Assembly (NCBI RefSeq): GCF_010500215.1
Contig: NZ_JAAGOY010000008.1
Location: 1 to 64,000 of the forward strand
Length of the DNA stretch: 64,000 bases
DNA from: Aliiroseovarius sp. PrR006
GTDB lineage: Bacteria; Pseudomonadota; Alphaproteobacteria; Rhodobacterales; Rhodobacteraceae
Direction of reading: 5' to 3'
In this document: positions 1 to 8,682 of the stretch, in pieces
Layout of the letters: each line of letters begins with the position of its first letter
Position numbering within the stretch: position 1 is the stretch's first letter
Notes under the pieces: model-generated
Database searches by the model: none
What the model saw: only the letters and a program-made list of their open reading frames with translations
Told to the model about the DNA's origin: nothing
Made by a program: the position numbers and the translations under genes

Positions 1-188
1 TGTCCGCCCCCGCTTTTGCTGGCGGCTACAGCGACCCGATCGTTGAAGACGTTGTTGTGGTTGAAGAAGCTGCAAGCTCGATCGGCAACACCGGTCTGGC
101 ACTGCTGGGCCTGGCCCTGATCGCCGGCATCATCATTGCGTCGGACTCGGGCGAAGAATCAGATCCGGTTCAAACAGCACCCCAATAA
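1..188 (+). CDS. Small secreted hydrophobic-tail protein, copy 1 (5' end outside window)
   Basis: This is the 3' part of a gene whose start lies before the window. The reading frame begins at base 3 and ends at TAA 186-188. The visible protein matches copy 2 (439-666) almost exactly: the end of a signal peptide (APAFA), a short acidic stretch rich in Val and Glu, then a single hydrophobic helix (ALLGLALIAGIIIA) and a short acidic tail. Only the last dozen or so residues differ (SDPVQTAPQ here, SEPVLSQP in copy 2). Function is unknown. It lies tail-to-tail with yjbF/yjbH, and E. coli YjbE is also a small secreted protein, so a YjbE-like envelope or matrix role is conceivable; this is inference from position only. 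Confidence 0.75.
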   Translation, partial: SAPAFAGGYSDPIVEDVVVVEEAASSIGNTGLALLGLALIAGIIIASDSGEESDPVQTAPQ

Positions 189-215
189 ATTGTTTCCCAC
201 GAAGCATTCGAACGA

Positions 216-243
216 AACGGCAAGCCTTCGGGCTTGCCGTTTT
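216..243 (+). terminator. Rho-independent terminator of copy 1
   Basis: Perfect 10-bp stem ACGGCAAGCC (217-226) and GGCTTGCCGT (231-240) closed by a TTCG tetraloop and followed by a T run. It is repeated with flanking sequence after copy 2, so the duplicated unit carried its terminator. Confidence 0.9.
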
Positions 244-438
244 GCGTTTGGGGATGGCCCAACTGCTGACATGCTTAAGTCGAAGGTGAATTCGAATGGA
301 AGACATATGGTATATATAAGCAACACTGCCCATATGCCGCCCAAACTTCATTCTTCCAAAACCACCTGTTCTGTGTAAAGTGCGAGGGGACGGCGCGCTA
401 AAATAGCGACGCCCGTGCACTATTATGGAGTATGTAAC

Positions 439-666
439 ATGAAAAAAGTCATGACCCTTGCCGCTGCTGGCATGATCGCTCTGTCCGCCCCCGCTTTTGC
501 TGGCGGCTACAGCGACCCGATCGTTGAAGACGTTGTTGTGGTTGAAGAAGCTGCAAGCTCGATCGGCAACACCGGTCTGGCACTGCTGGGCCTGGCCCTG
601 ATCGCCGGCATCATCATTGCGTCGGACTCGGGTGAAGAATCGGAGCCGGTTCTTTCGCAACCCTAA
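439..666 (+). CDS. Small secreted hydrophobic-tail protein, copy 2
   Basis: This 75-residue protein begins MKKVMTLAAAGMIALSAPAFA, a clear signal peptide with an AFA cleavage motif. The mature part is about 54 residues: Gly/Tyr/Asp start, acidic Val-rich segment, a hydrophobic helix (ALLGLALIAGIIIA) and an acidic end. I chose ATG 439 because TGGAG at 426-430 lies 8 bases upstream; the in-frame codon at 415 would bypass this site. The mature protein could be held in the inner membrane by its helix or assemble outside the cell. The family is not recognised. It is a tandem duplicate of the gene at 1-188 and ends at its own copy of the same terminator. Confidence 0.8.
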   Translation: MKKVMTLAAAGMIALSAPAFAGGYSDPIVEDVVVVEEAASSIGNTGLALLGLALIAGIIIASDSGEESEPVLSQP

Positions 667-696
667 TAACTTGTTTCCCACGAAGCATTCGAACGA

Positions 697-724
697 AACG
701 GCAAGCCTTCGGGCTTGCCGTTTT
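697..724 (+). terminator. Rho-independent terminator of copy 2, probably bidirectional
   Basis: Same stem as at 216-243: ACGGCAAGCC (698-707), TTCG, GGCTTGCCGT (712-721), then T's. The converging yjbF ends 25 bases away at 749, so the hairpin may also stop transcription from the minus strand. Confidence 0.85.
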
Positions 725-748
725 GCATTCCAGAGGCCTGAATAAAGG

Positions 749-1480
749 TTACAAGCGCAGGTTTTGAATGGCCAAGCTGCCGATACGCTGCCCAATCCAT
801 TGGCTGGATTTCAGCACCCGGCCCGCATCATCAACCCAATAGACATTGCTGAACGCGATCTGGTCCCGACGGCAGGTTTCCTTCAGGATGACGGCACCCT
901 CATCGATCTCACCCAAGGTGACCTTTTCAGTTCCCCCGCGACGCAGCGTACAGTTCAGCCGCAGCTCAGTCGTCTGGCCCAGATCCCCTAGATAATAGTG
1001 AAACCGTGTGTACTCGGCATCGCTGCGCGAGGTGATCGCTGCCACGGCGGCATCAATGCGTGACGACATCAGGTCATCGCCCAAACCACGCGTGTTGGTC
1101 ACGACACCACGGTTATAGGTGATCCCCTGCCCCGGCGCACTTCCCCAAGTGACGTAATCGCCATTGGTGCCCACCGGGTTCATCGCCAGCACCGCCTTGG
1201 TGTCCAGACGAACGACGATGGCAATCGGGCCATCTGTGGCAGCCAAGGCCCTAGTGATCAGCGCACCGGGATCCGCGGCGGCTGCCGGAGCAGCGCCCGC
1301 GTTGGACTTACCCCCACCAAACTTCGAGGTCAGCTTACTGGTTGTCTGTTTCAGAACATCCAGCGCAACATTGGACATTTCGGTTTCCTGCGTATTCGAC
1401 CCGCAGGCCACCAGACCAGCAACCGCGCACAGCGCAAGACCTGCCGCACGCAGCGGCTTTGTCAGATGAAATCCCAGCAC
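749..1480 (-). CDS. yjbF: YjbF/GfcB-family outer-membrane lipoprotein
   Basis: The 243-residue product has a lipoprotein signal ending in LVAC, so the mature chain starts at Cys, followed by a domain that resembles YjbF/GfcB of the group-4 capsule and Yjb exopolysaccharide systems. Such lipoproteins act at the outer membrane with YjbH. I placed the start at GTG 1480: GGAGG lies just upstream, overlapping the end of yjbH, and this start gives a proper lipoprotein signal, whereas a start at 1543 would add a non-hydrophobic leader. The gene begins 2 bases after the yjbH stop, so the two are translationally coupled. Family assignment comes from sequence feel plus the yjbH neighbour. Confidence 0.75.
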   Translation of the reverse strand: MLGFHLTKPLRAAGLALCAVAGLVACGSNTQETEMSNVALDVLKQTTSKLTSKFGGGKSNAGAAPAAAADPGALITRALAATDGPIAIVVRLDTKAVLAMNPVGTNGDYVTWGSAPGQGITYNRGVVTNTRGLGDDLMSSRIDAAVAAITSRSDAEYTRFHYYLGDLGQTTELRLNCTLRRGGTEKVTLGEIDEGAVILKETCRRDQIAFSNVYWVDDAGRVLKSSQWIGQRIGSLAIQNLRL

Positions 1481-1482
1481 GG

Positions 1483-3606
1483 TTACCTCCAGAATCTGCC
1501 CCAGCGACCAGCATAGGCACCACCGTGACCCTGATCGACCCAATCAAACAAGCGACCTTCGACGCTCAGACGCGCGCCATCATCGCGACTAAGCGATCGC
1601 AGCTGGGCAACGGATGCGCTTTTTGTCGGACTACCAAGCGCCCACTCCAGCGGAATCGAGATGCGGATCCCTTTGTCAAATGAGCCATTCCCGGAACCGT
1701 TTTCCGATGCATTGGTCTTGGTGAAATACCCACCAATCTTCCAGCCATTGTCAAAGCTTCGATCCACCGAGACCGTCGCGCCATAGTCCCCTGCCAGATA
1801 ACGGCCTGCGTCGATGCGAGTCGAGAAACCGTTGCCGAAATCGTAATAGGCCGAGACGTGGCCAGTCACGACATCATAATCCTGAAAGCCGAAAAGCTGG
1901 TCATAGTCGCGCTGTTTGACCCATGCGACCTCGGCCCCGAGGGCAAGCCGGCTGTCCACGGGTTTCCACAGAAGCTCTGCCGACACACCGCCAAACATCT
2001 GTTCCAGATAACCAACGGTGACGCGGCTATACAGGTTTTTGCCGGGTCGCTCGTACCAGGATGCGGTCAGATGCGCGATCGCAGGGTCGCCTTGTTGCGC
2101 ATAGAGTGCGCTATCTGTGCGAACATGGGGCAGTGTCGAGGTATTCGGACCTGAATCATCGCCGAGATTCCCCCAGATGCTTTTCTGAAGCGCGCCCGAC
2201 AGGACGAAATTCGGAGCGACCTGGTAACTCGCGCTCAAACGCAGCCCGGAATCCCCTTGGATCGGCTTGGTCGGATCAAAGAAACTGAGTTTCAGATACG
2301 GTGCCAATGCCCAGGTGAAGCGCGTGTCATGGTTCGCCAGCTCAGAGTTCTTCACTGCAACGGGTGTGGCTTCGTCAATGGTGACGCGTGCGTACATGTC
2401 GTTGGCGGGCGCGTGCTCCAATCGCTCGACATCGCTGCGGCGCATAGACACCGTCGACAACGGGATGCCATTCGCGACTACGGTCACGTCAAATGTCTCG
2501 ACCGAGGGCGGCGTGGCATGGGTCAGAATGCGTACGGTGCGACCTACGGCCTGCGCCAGCGAGTTATAGCGATTGTTCTCAATCTTCACTTCGGCCCGCG
2601 TGGCCGTCAGCGCCAAGGCCTTCAGTTGAATGCCTTCTTTCCCAAGCGCGTCCGAGGCAACCCTCTTGATGCCAGCATGATCTTCCGGATTGCTCACCCA
2701 CTCCGTACTCCACGCAACCGAGTCAGCACGCGACGGGCGCGGTTTCACCGGCAGCGGGGCCTTTTCGCTTCCCGAATATACCGGGGGCTTGCGGGGGTTC
2801 ATGGTGAACGTCAGACCCGCACCGAACATGCTACCTGCGACATAGGCAGCGTTCAGATGCGCAGAGGGCGAAATCTGATAGTCGATGCCAAAGTTGAAAG
2901 GAGAGTTATACTCGACCAATCCGCGCTGGGTTTCCTCTACAAACGCGTCTGATGAGTATTCCGCCTTAAATGTTAGCCTGTCATTAACCTTGTAACTCAG
3001 CCCACCAAAGGGGGCGAAATCACCACGGAACCATTGATCTGCGTTCAGAGAGCTACCTTGGTTCGGATCCCACGGCGCACGAGTTCCTCCGGTCGAGCCG
3101 ATTGGGTTGTGTGACCCCAAACGCCCCCAACCCAAGCCGCCGTGTACGCGCAACCGGTCACCGAAGCTTTTCGTCGCAACAATGTATTCTCCAGCGTTGG
3201 CACCCTTACTGACAAAATCCCGCAAACCAACCGAGACGGCCGGCAGGTAATCAGATTCATTCAGGATACGATATTGCAGGTCGAAACTGCCGTCATTGAA
3301 ACTTTGACCGGCCTGAGGGCCACTGGTCCAAAAGCTATCAATGCTCGTGTAACGGAAGGTGCCCGACAAACGGGGAAGGATTTGAAAGGTCAGTACGCCA
3401 TTGGTATTTGGACCAAAATGCGAATACGTAATCGCCAGCTCACTGTCTGCCGCGACCTCGGCTGTGGGCATCAGGATCAGACCCGGCGTCCCGAACATCG
3501 TATAGCTTGAGGTCTCGGTCCCGACTTGCGCCTGTACAGGCGTTGCCGCCGTGGCCAGCAAGCCAAACGCTGCGTACTTGATGAAATCCACCCGTGCAGT
3601 AGTCAC
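1483..3606 (-). CDS. yjbH: YjbH-type outer-membrane beta-barrel, exopolysaccharide export
   Basis: The 707-residue protein has an N-terminal signal peptide (cleavage after VQA, about residue 26), then the opening typical of YjbH/GfcD (TMFGTPGLILMPTAEV) and long beta-rich regions with alternating aromatic residues that fit an outer-membrane barrel. Family members contain two barrel regions and are tied to extracellular polysaccharide production. The start is GTG 3606 with GGAG about 7 bases upstream. yjbF follows after 2 bases. No yjbG homologue is visible next to it. The gene is divergent from the acyl-CoA dehydrogenase at 3820, with 213 bp between them. Confidence 0.88.
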   Translation of the reverse strand: MTTARVDFIKYAAFGLLATAATPVQAQVGTETSSYTMFGTPGLILMPTAEVAADSELAITYSHFGPNTNGVLTFQILPRLSGTFRYTSIDSFWTSGPQAGQSFNDGSFDLQYRILNESDYLPAVSVGLRDFVSKGANAGEYIVATKSFGDRLRVHGGLGWGRLGSHNPIGSTGGTRAPWDPNQGSSLNADQWFRGDFAPFGGLSYKVNDRLTFKAEYSSDAFVEETQRGLVEYNSPFNFGIDYQISPSAHLNAAYVAGSMFGAGLTFTMNPRKPPVYSGSEKAPLPVKPRPSRADSVAWSTEWVSNPEDHAGIKRVASDALGKEGIQLKALALTATRAEVKIENNRYNSLAQAVGRTVRILTHATPPSVETFDVTVVANGIPLSTVSMRRSDVERLEHAPANDMYARVTIDEATPVAVKNSELANHDTRFTWALAPYLKLSFFDPTKPIQGDSGLRLSASYQVAPNFVLSGALQKSIWGNLGDDSGPNTSTLPHVRTDSALYAQQGDPAIAHLTASWYERPGKNLYSRVTVGYLEQMFGGVSAELLWKPVDSRLALGAEVAWVKQRDYDQLFGFQDYDVVTGHVSAYYDFGNGFSTRIDAGRYLAGDYGATVSVDRSFDNGWKIGGYFTKTNASENGSGNGSFDKGIRISIPLEWALGSPTKSASVAQLRSLSRDDGARLSVEGRLFDWVDQGHGGAYAGRWGRFWR

Positions 3607-3742
3607 CGCAGTCTCCGTCTAATATCTTTTCAATCTCATTACGTGATCCGTGCGTTCAACGCACGCAAAACATCCCTGCTGGGGCGGTTTGCGGTGGATT
3701 GTCGCGCAATTGCACAAGTTCCCTTGCGTCGGCCTAGCGCGT

Positions 3743-3757
3743 GTAACGTCACGTTAC
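3743..3757. promoter_or_regulatory. Perfect 15-bp palindrome upstream of acyl-CoA dehydrogenase
   Basis: GTAACGT-C-ACGTTAC, a perfect 7-bp inverted repeat around one base, 62 bp before ATG 3820 and 136 bp before the yjbH start. ACGT-containing palindromes of this kind are typical operators of MerR/TetR regulators of acyl-CoA metabolism. The regulator is not in the window. Confidence 0.5.
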
Positions 3758-3819
3758 CAGTCCGATTGCAAATCACGCGGCCTATAGTTTGAAAAACAAC
3801 GTCAAATCGGAGCCCACCC

Positions 3820-4977
3820 ATGAGCCTGTTTTCGCCCTCGGCCAGCTGGATCAGCGACGAACATCGCATGTTCGCGGACATGACCAACCGCTTCTTTGCG
3901 GACGAACTTTCCCCCAATATCGAACGCTGGGTCGATCAGGGCATTGTCGACCGTGAGTTCTGGCACACGGCTGGGCAGGCGGGGATCATGGGCGGCGCAA
4001 TCCCCGAGGAACATGGCGGCGCGGGCGGCGACATGGGGTTTGAAAGCGTCGTGATCTACGAACAGACCCGCACCGGCGATTGTGGCTGGGGATACGGTAT
4101 TCAGTCGATCGTCACCCACTACATCACCGCCTATGGCACCGACGAGCAAAAGGCACGTTGGCTGCCCGGCCTTGCCTCGGGCGAGATCGTGGGCGCGATT
4201 GCCATGACCGAGCCGGGCACCGGATCCGATCTTCAGGCCGTGAAAACGCGAGCCGAGAGGGATGGAAACCAATACAAGATCAATGGCTCGAAGATCTTCA
4301 TCACCAACGGTCAGGCCGCTGATCTGATCATTACCGTGTGCAAGACGGATCCAAGCGCGGGCGGAAAAGGTGTGTCGCTGATCGTGGTCGAGCCCGGCCA
4401 GTGCGAGGGCTTCCAGCGTGGCAAGAACCTGAAGAAGCTGGGCATGAAAGCCAATGATACGTCCGAGCTGTTCTATGAAGACGTGAAGGTACCGCTGACC
4501 AACCTGCTGGGCTCGGAAGAGGGTCAGGGCTTTTACCAGCTGATGCGCCAGCTTCCGTGGGAGCGTCTGCTGATCGCGATCCAAGCGCTTGGAGCGATTG
4601 ATTTCGCGTTGGAGCAGACCGTTGCCTATACGCAGGAACGCAAAGCTTTTGGGCAGCGCGTGATGGACTTCCAGAACACCCGCTTCAAACTGGCCGAATG
4701 CAAAACCAAGGCCGAGGTGCTGCGCAGTTTCGTCAATGACTGCATCGCGCAGTTGATCGCGGGGACGCTGGATGCGCCCACCGCCTCGATGGCGAAATAC
4801 TGGGGCACCGAAGTACAGAACGAAATCATGCATGAATGCCTGCAGCTGTTCGGCGGTTATGGCTACATGATGGAGTACCCCATCGCGCGGCTTTATGCGG
4901 ATGCGCGGGTGCAGATGATCTATGGCGGAACGAACGAGATCATGAAGGAATTGATCGCACGGTCGATTGACGTGTAA
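3820..4977 (+). CDS. Acyl-CoA dehydrogenase (long-chain/isovaleryl type)
   Basis: This FAD enzyme of 385 residues oxidises an acyl-CoA to the trans-2-enoyl-CoA and passes electrons to ETF. Signatures are AMTEPGTGSD (128-137) for FAD and substrate contacts, ERKAFGQ (273-279) and the C-terminal FGGYGYMMEYPIARLYAD. At the site where short- and medium-chain enzymes carry the catalytic Glu (YEGT) this protein has YGGT, as in long-chain and isovaleryl enzymes, which use a Glu on helix G instead. Glu248 in LPWERLL fits that role. GGAG precedes the ATG. A racemase gene follows 142 bp downstream, suggesting branched or 2-methyl acyl-CoA breakdown. The exact substrate cannot be read from sequence. Confidence 0.9.
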   Translation: MSLFSPSASWISDEHRMFADMTNRFFADELSPNIERWVDQGIVDREFWHTAGQAGIMGGAIPEEHGGAGGDMGFESVVIYEQTRTGDCGWGYGIQSIVTHYITAYGTDEQKARWLPGLASGEIVGAIAMTEPGTGSDLQAVKTRAERDGNQYKINGSKIFITNGQAADLIITVCKTDPSAGGKGVSLIVVEPGQCEGFQRGKNLKKLGMKANDTSELFYEDVKVPLTNLLGSEEGQGFYQLMRQLPWERLLIAIQALGAIDFALEQTVAYTQERKAFGQRVMDFQNTRFKLAECKTKAEVLRSFVNDCIAQLIAGTLDAPTASMAKYWGTEVQNEIMHECLQLFGGYGYMMEYPIARLYADARVQMIYGGTNEIMKELIARSIDV

Positions 4978-5038
4978 GCACAGGGCGCCCGCCGCGTTGC
5001 GCTGGGCGCGCTTTTGGTGGCTCACGGTGTGAGCCTGA

Positions 5039-5100
5039 AGGGGCTCTGCCCCTCGCCCATGCCGGGCTCACCCCGGGATATTTACAGCAAGGAAATGCAG
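5039..5100 (+). repeat. Dispersed intergenic repeat, copy A
   Basis: A hairpin AGGGGC-TCT-GCCCCT (5039-5053) is followed by CGCC, a variable stretch, CCCCGGGATATTT and GCAAGGAAATGC. The same series of blocks occurs on the minus strand at 20549-20601. Both copies sit between two co-directional genes just before the downstream start codon. Confidence 0.6.
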
Positions 5101-5119
5101 TCATGCGAAGGAGCAGGGC

Positions 5120-6217
5120 ATGAGCACAGGGAAACCACTTTCAGGGCTAAAGGTTGTTGAAATCCAAGGACTTGGTCCGACGCCTTTCGCCGCCATGTGG
5201 CTTGCAGATATGGGGGCAGATGTTGTGCGCATTCAGCGTCCGAATCTGAAGCCATTGATCCCGCAGAAGGTGGATGTACTGAACCGTGGACGCGGCTTTG
5301 TCGAGCTGGATCTGAAGTCCGACACTGACCGGACCACTGCGCGCGAGATGATCAATCACGCTGACATGTTGATTGAAGGGATGCGCCCCGGAGTGATGGA
5401 GCGTTTGGATCTTGGCCCGGATGATTTCCCGGACAATCCAGCGCTGGTTTATGGCCGCATGACGGGCTGGGGCCAAAGCGGTCCGCTGGCCCATGCGGCG
5501 GGGCATGACATCAACTATATCGCCATCTCGGGCGCGCTGCATGCGATTGGCGGCGCGCATCCCGTGCCGCCTTTGAACCTATTAGGAGATTTCGGCGGCG
5601 GCGGTATGTATCTGGTGGCCGGGATGCTGGCTGCCCTGCATGCCGCAAAGACCACTGGCCGTGGGCAGGTGGTGGATGCGGCGATCACCGACGGCACAGC
5701 GCACCTGATGGCGATGATCTATTCGCTCTACGGGTCTGGCATCTGGGCCGATCAGCGCGAGGCCAATCTGCTGGACGGCGGCGCGCCGTTCTATGCGGTC
5801 TATGAATGCGCCTGTGGCGGGCACATGACAGTGGGCGCGCTGGAAGCCAAATTCTATGCCGAGTTTCTAGAGCGGATGGGGCTTGCCGACGCAGGCCTGC
5901 CCGCCCAGCACGACGTCGAGGGATGGCCCCAACAGCGCGTAGCCTTTGCCAAGCGCTTCAAGGAAAAGACCCGCGACGCGTGGGCCGAACTGCTGGAAGG
6001 CACCGACGCCTGCTGCGCCCCGGTCCTGTCTCTGGCCGAGGCCCCCAACCATCCCCACAACACCGCCCGCGGCAGCTTTGCCACGATCGACGGGGTGGCG
6101 CAGCCAAGCCCGGCGCCGCAGATGTCTGGCAGCACACTGAAAGCCGAAGCCGGAGAGGAACAGCGCCCGCAAGACGTCGCCGCGGTTCTGTCCCGCTGGG
6201 CAGGGTTAGCAAAATAA
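5120..6217 (+). CDS. Alpha-methylacyl-CoA racemase (CaiB/BaiF CoA-transferase superfamily)
   Basis: The 365-residue protein interconverts R- and S-2-methylacyl-CoA esters, making branched substrates fit for beta-oxidation. The N-terminal [20 protein letters not shown] is the racemase version of the class III CoA-transferase motif. The catalytic residues known from the mycobacterial enzyme (His126, Asp156, Glu241) have counterparts at His129 (GHDINY), Asp157 (GDFGGG) and Glu242 (LEAKFY), which separates it from true CoA-transferases. The usual length is about 360. AAGGAG lies upstream of the ATG. It pairs with the acyl-CoA dehydrogenase before it. Confidence 0.88.
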   Translation: MSTGKPLSGLKVVEIQGLGPTPFAAMWLADMGADVVRIQRPNLKPLIPQKVDVLNRGRGFVELDLKSDTDRTTAREMINHADMLIEGMRPGVMERLDLGPDDFPDNPALVYGRMTGWGQSGPLAHAAGHDINYIAISGALHAIGGAHPVPPLNLLGDFGGGGMYLVAGMLAALHAAKTTGRGQVVDAAITDGTAHLMAMIYSLYGSGIWADQREANLLDGGAPFYAVYECACGGHMTVGALEAKFYAEFLERMGLADAGLPAQHDVEGWPQQRVAFAKRFKEKTRDAWAELLEGTDACCAPVLSLAEAPNHPHNTARGSFATIDGVAQPSPAPQMSGSTLKAEAGEEQRPQDVAAVLSRWAGLAK

Positions 6218-6225
6218 GGGGCGGT

Positions 6226-6274
6226 GCAGAAGTTGGGCGCGCTTCTGCGAAAAAGTCGAAAAAACTTCGACTTT
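6226..6274 (+). terminator. Two tandem hairpins after the racemase gene
   Basis: GCAGAAG (6226-6232) pairs with CTTCTGC (6242-6248); AAAGTCGAA (6252-6260) pairs with TTCGACTTT (6266-6274). They fill the gap between the racemase and the tRNA. The second lacks a long T tract, so terminator function is likely but not certain. Confidence 0.4.
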
Positions 6275-6319
6275 CGCCCTTGCAAACCCCCAGCGGTCCA
6301 GTTAATTCCCCCCTACCGC

Positions 6320-6396
6320 GCTCTGGTAGCTCAGCTGGATAGAGTACCTGACTACGAATCAGGGGGTCGGGGGTTCGAATCCTCCCCAGAGCGCCA
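6320..6396 (+). tRNA. tRNA-Arg (anticodon ACG)
   Basis: The full cloverleaf can be folded by hand: acceptor GCTCTGG (6320-6326) with CCAGAGC (6386-6392), D arm GCTC/GAGT, anticodon stem CCTGA/TCAGG with loop CTACGAA (anticodon ACG at 6354-6356), a 5-base variable loop, T arm GGGGG/CCTCC with TTCGAAT, and encoded CCA at 6394-6396. An ACG tRNA (A34 to inosine) reads CGT, CGC and CGA codons. Confidence 0.97.
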
Positions 6397-6552
6397 TTTT
6401 CTACTCCCAGCCAAGACTAAAGTCCGTTCCGATAGGTCGGTTGCTCTGTTCGTAGCCTTTGATCGCCCGCCAAGCTGCGCTATAGCTAACGCTATGAACG
6501 TACAACCTCCTCGGCACAGCATATCTTTGAGCGGCTCTGACGCGAGCGGCAC

Positions 6553-7833
6553 ATGACACCCCTTTGCATCGACACAATCCGCAACGCGACTCGTCAGATC
6601 TTCCAGAAAGCAGTCGAGGCTGCAGATCCCGCGCTTGCGGTGCGAAAGTCGCTTGACCAGTCGCCGTTTCCGACACCCGGACCAAACGGTCAAAGCTATT
6701 TGGTCAGCATTGGCAAAGCGGCCCCTGCGATGATGCGCGAGGCGTTGCGGCACATTGACGGTGCGCACCACGCGCTGTGCATCACCCACCCCGAGAATGC
6801 GGAACAAGTCGAAGGTGCCAGCCTTTTGCACGGCGCGCATCCAGTACCGAACGAAGACAGTCTTGCGGCGGGGCAGGCCGTGAAGGACCTGCTGGCGCAA
6901 GCTGGCGAAAATGACCAAGTGATCACCCTGATTTCGGGCGGAGGGTCCGCACTGATGGCGCTGCCTGCAGACGGCATCTCGATTGAGGACAAAGGGAAGG
7001 TCAGCGCGCTTTTGCTTGGGGCGGGCATCGACATCACCCAAATGAACCTTGTGCGCCAACAACTTAGCCAGCTGAAAGGCGGCGGCCTGTTGCGGGTCGC
7101 AGCCCCTGCGCCGGTGACCTCCTATATCCTGTCCGACGTGATCGGAGACGATCTGCGCGCCATTGCCAGCGGCCCCACCGTGGCCCCGATCGGCACGCGG
7201 GAAGATGCCCGTGCGATCTGCGAAGCTGCCGGCATTTGGGCGGATCTGCCCGCGTCGGTCCAAGAGCACCTGTCGCAGCCCGGCGCAGCTGGCGACGTGC
7301 TGCAAACCGCCCAGAACCACCTGATCGGATCGAACCACCACAGCCTACGCGCGGCCGAGACCAAGGCCAGGAGCATTGGCGCGGTTCAGATCGTCTCGGA
7401 CATGTTGACCGGAGATGTGAGGGACGCAGCCTCCACCCTGTTGGATGCGGCCGAGGCTGCGCCCGCTGGCACCTTGACCGTGCTTTTAGCGGGCGGAGAA
7501 ACCACCGTCCAACTGACCGGCACAGGTCGGGGTGGCCGCAATCAGGAACTGGCGCTTCATGTGGCAATGGGCGCTGCCGAGCGCGGGTTGGGCGGTGACT
7601 GGGTGTTCCTAAGCGGCGGCACCGACGGGCGTGACGGACCGACCGATGCGGCAGGTGGCATCGTAGATGTGGAAAGCCTAAAGCGGATGCGCGCCGCAGG
7701 GGTAGACCCCGCTGCGCTTTTGAACAACAACGACAGCTACGCCGCGCTTGCAGCCTCGGGTGATCTGTTGATGACTGGCGCGACGGGCACCAATGTGGCC
7801 GACATCCAGTGCTTCCTGATCGCCAAGCCCTAA
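6553..7833 (+). CDS. gckA: Glycerate 2-kinase, MOFRL family (TtuD/GckA type)
   Basis: The 426-residue protein matches the MOFRL-type glycerate kinases, which phosphorylate D-glycerate to 2-phosphoglycerate using ATP; older annotations call them hydroxypyruvate reductases. Signatures are VSIGKAAPAM near the N-terminus, ISGGGSALM, LSDVIGDDLRAIASGPT in the middle, and the C-terminal MOFRL segment with LAGGETTV, GRGGRNQELAL and SGGTDGRDGPTDAAGG. The length is normal. No strong Shine-Dalgarno sequence precedes ATG 6553. It would channel glycerate from glyoxylate or tartrate routes into central metabolism, and allantoin breakdown (49-51.6 kb) could feed it through glyoxylate. Confidence 0.88.
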   Translation: MTPLCIDTIRNATRQIFQKAVEAADPALAVRKSLDQSPFPTPGPNGQSYLVSIGKAAPAMMREALRHIDGAHHALCITHPENAEQVEGASLLHGAHPVPNEDSLAAGQAVKDLLAQAGENDQVITLISGGGSALMALPADGISIEDKGKVSALLLGAGIDITQMNLVRQQLSQLKGGGLLRVAAPAPVTSYILSDVIGDDLRAIASGPTVAPIGTREDARAICEAAGIWADLPASVQEHLSQPGAAGDVLQTAQNHLIGSNHHSLRAAETKARSIGAVQIVSDMLTGDVRDAASTLLDAAEAAPAGTLTVLLAGGETTVQLTGTGRGGRNQELALHVAMGAAERGLGGDWVFLSGGTDGRDGPTDAAGGIVDVESLKRMRAAGVDPAALLNNNDSYAALAASGDLLMTGATGTNVADIQCFLIAKP

Positions 7834-7848
7834 ACAGGCAATGCTAGG

Positions 7849-8682
7849 TCAGTCCTTGCCCAAGAAACTCGTGATCTCTGCCCCGACTTCCTGACGCTGG
7901 GTGTACATCAGCAGGTGGCCTGCGGGGTACACGTGCAAACTGGCGTTCGGCAGCATGTTGGACAGCAGGATCTGATTGGTGATTGGAATGAGCCCGTCAA
8001 ACTTGCCTGCAATCACCAACGTCGGCTGGGTCAGCGTGCGCAGCCACGGCAGGCTGGTCCAGCCGCACATCGCCCGCACCTGCTGGAAGTACCCTTCCGG
8101 GCTGGGGCGGATGGCGTGTTTCGAGTACTCGCGGAATTCAGCAGGCGCAAAGATCGCCTCGCCGCCATACATCCACGGGCCGATAAAATTGCCATAGGCC
8201 TTACTGGTGAAACGCAGCGGGAACATAATTTCGGACAGCGCGACGGGGGTACCCCACCAACTACCGATACCACCTGCCGAACAGATGGCCAGCACAAGTT
8301 TCGCCACACGATCCGGCACCATATGGGCGATCTGTTGTGCCAGGGCGCCGCCCCACGAGATGCCGAGAATGTCGAAATTCTCGATCCCGACCTTTTCCAA
8401 AACCTGAAGCGTAAACTCGGCATAGTCCGGAATGGTCGAGACCCCATCGATCATATGCGACCGCCCCGTTCCGGGCATGTCGATCGCAATCAGGCAGCGG
8501 TCGCTGATTTCGTCCAGCAGGGGCAGAAGCACCTCGATGGACTGGGCAAGACCGTTGCACACCAGCAGCGGCGGCAGGTCCGAGTTCACGACGCGGTGGA
8601 GGTAACGGATCTTCGCGCCGTCCACCTCGATCATATGGAACTCGGACTGGTCGATGGTCTCGATCACCTCTTGAACGCCCAT
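7849..8682 (-). CDS. phaZ: Intracellular poly(3-hydroxyalkanoate) depolymerase
   Basis: This 277-residue alpha/beta hydrolase resembles the intracellular PHA depolymerase of the pseudomonad pha cluster. Ser109 lies in GISWGGALAQQ, Asp229 in KFDGLIP and His256 in AGHLLM, giving a complete triad. The enzyme releases 3-hydroxy acids from stored polymer granules. Its ATG overlaps the phaC stop codon (TAATG), so it is translationally coupled to the synthase. The usual rhodobacterial depolymerase is of a different, longer type, so a pseudomonad-like phaZ here may point to a second, medium-chain-type PHA unit; this is inference. Confidence 0.8.
   Translation of the reverse strand: MGVQEVIETIDQSEFHMIEVDGAKIRYLHRVVNSDLPPLLVCNGLAQSIEVLLPLLDEISDRCLIAIDMPGTGRSHMIDGVSTIPDYAEFTLQVLEKVGIENFDILGISWGGALAQQIAHMVPDRVAKLVLAICSAGGIGSWWGTPVALSEIMFPLRFTSKAYGNFIGPWMYGGEAIFAPAEFREYSKHAIRPSPEGYFQQVRAMCGWTSLPWLRTLTQPTLVIAGKFDGLIPITNQILLSNMLPNASLHVYPAGHLLMYTQRQEVGAEITSFLGKD

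Noticed and set aside
3802-5025. 407-residue open frame opposite the acyl-CoA dehydrogenase
   Set aside because: Antisense shadow of a strong family member; it also runs through the intergenic hairpins.
6352-7341. 329-residue minus-strand frame over the glycerate kinase
   Set aside because: It extends into the tRNA gene and mirrors a well-conserved enzyme; no domain seen.
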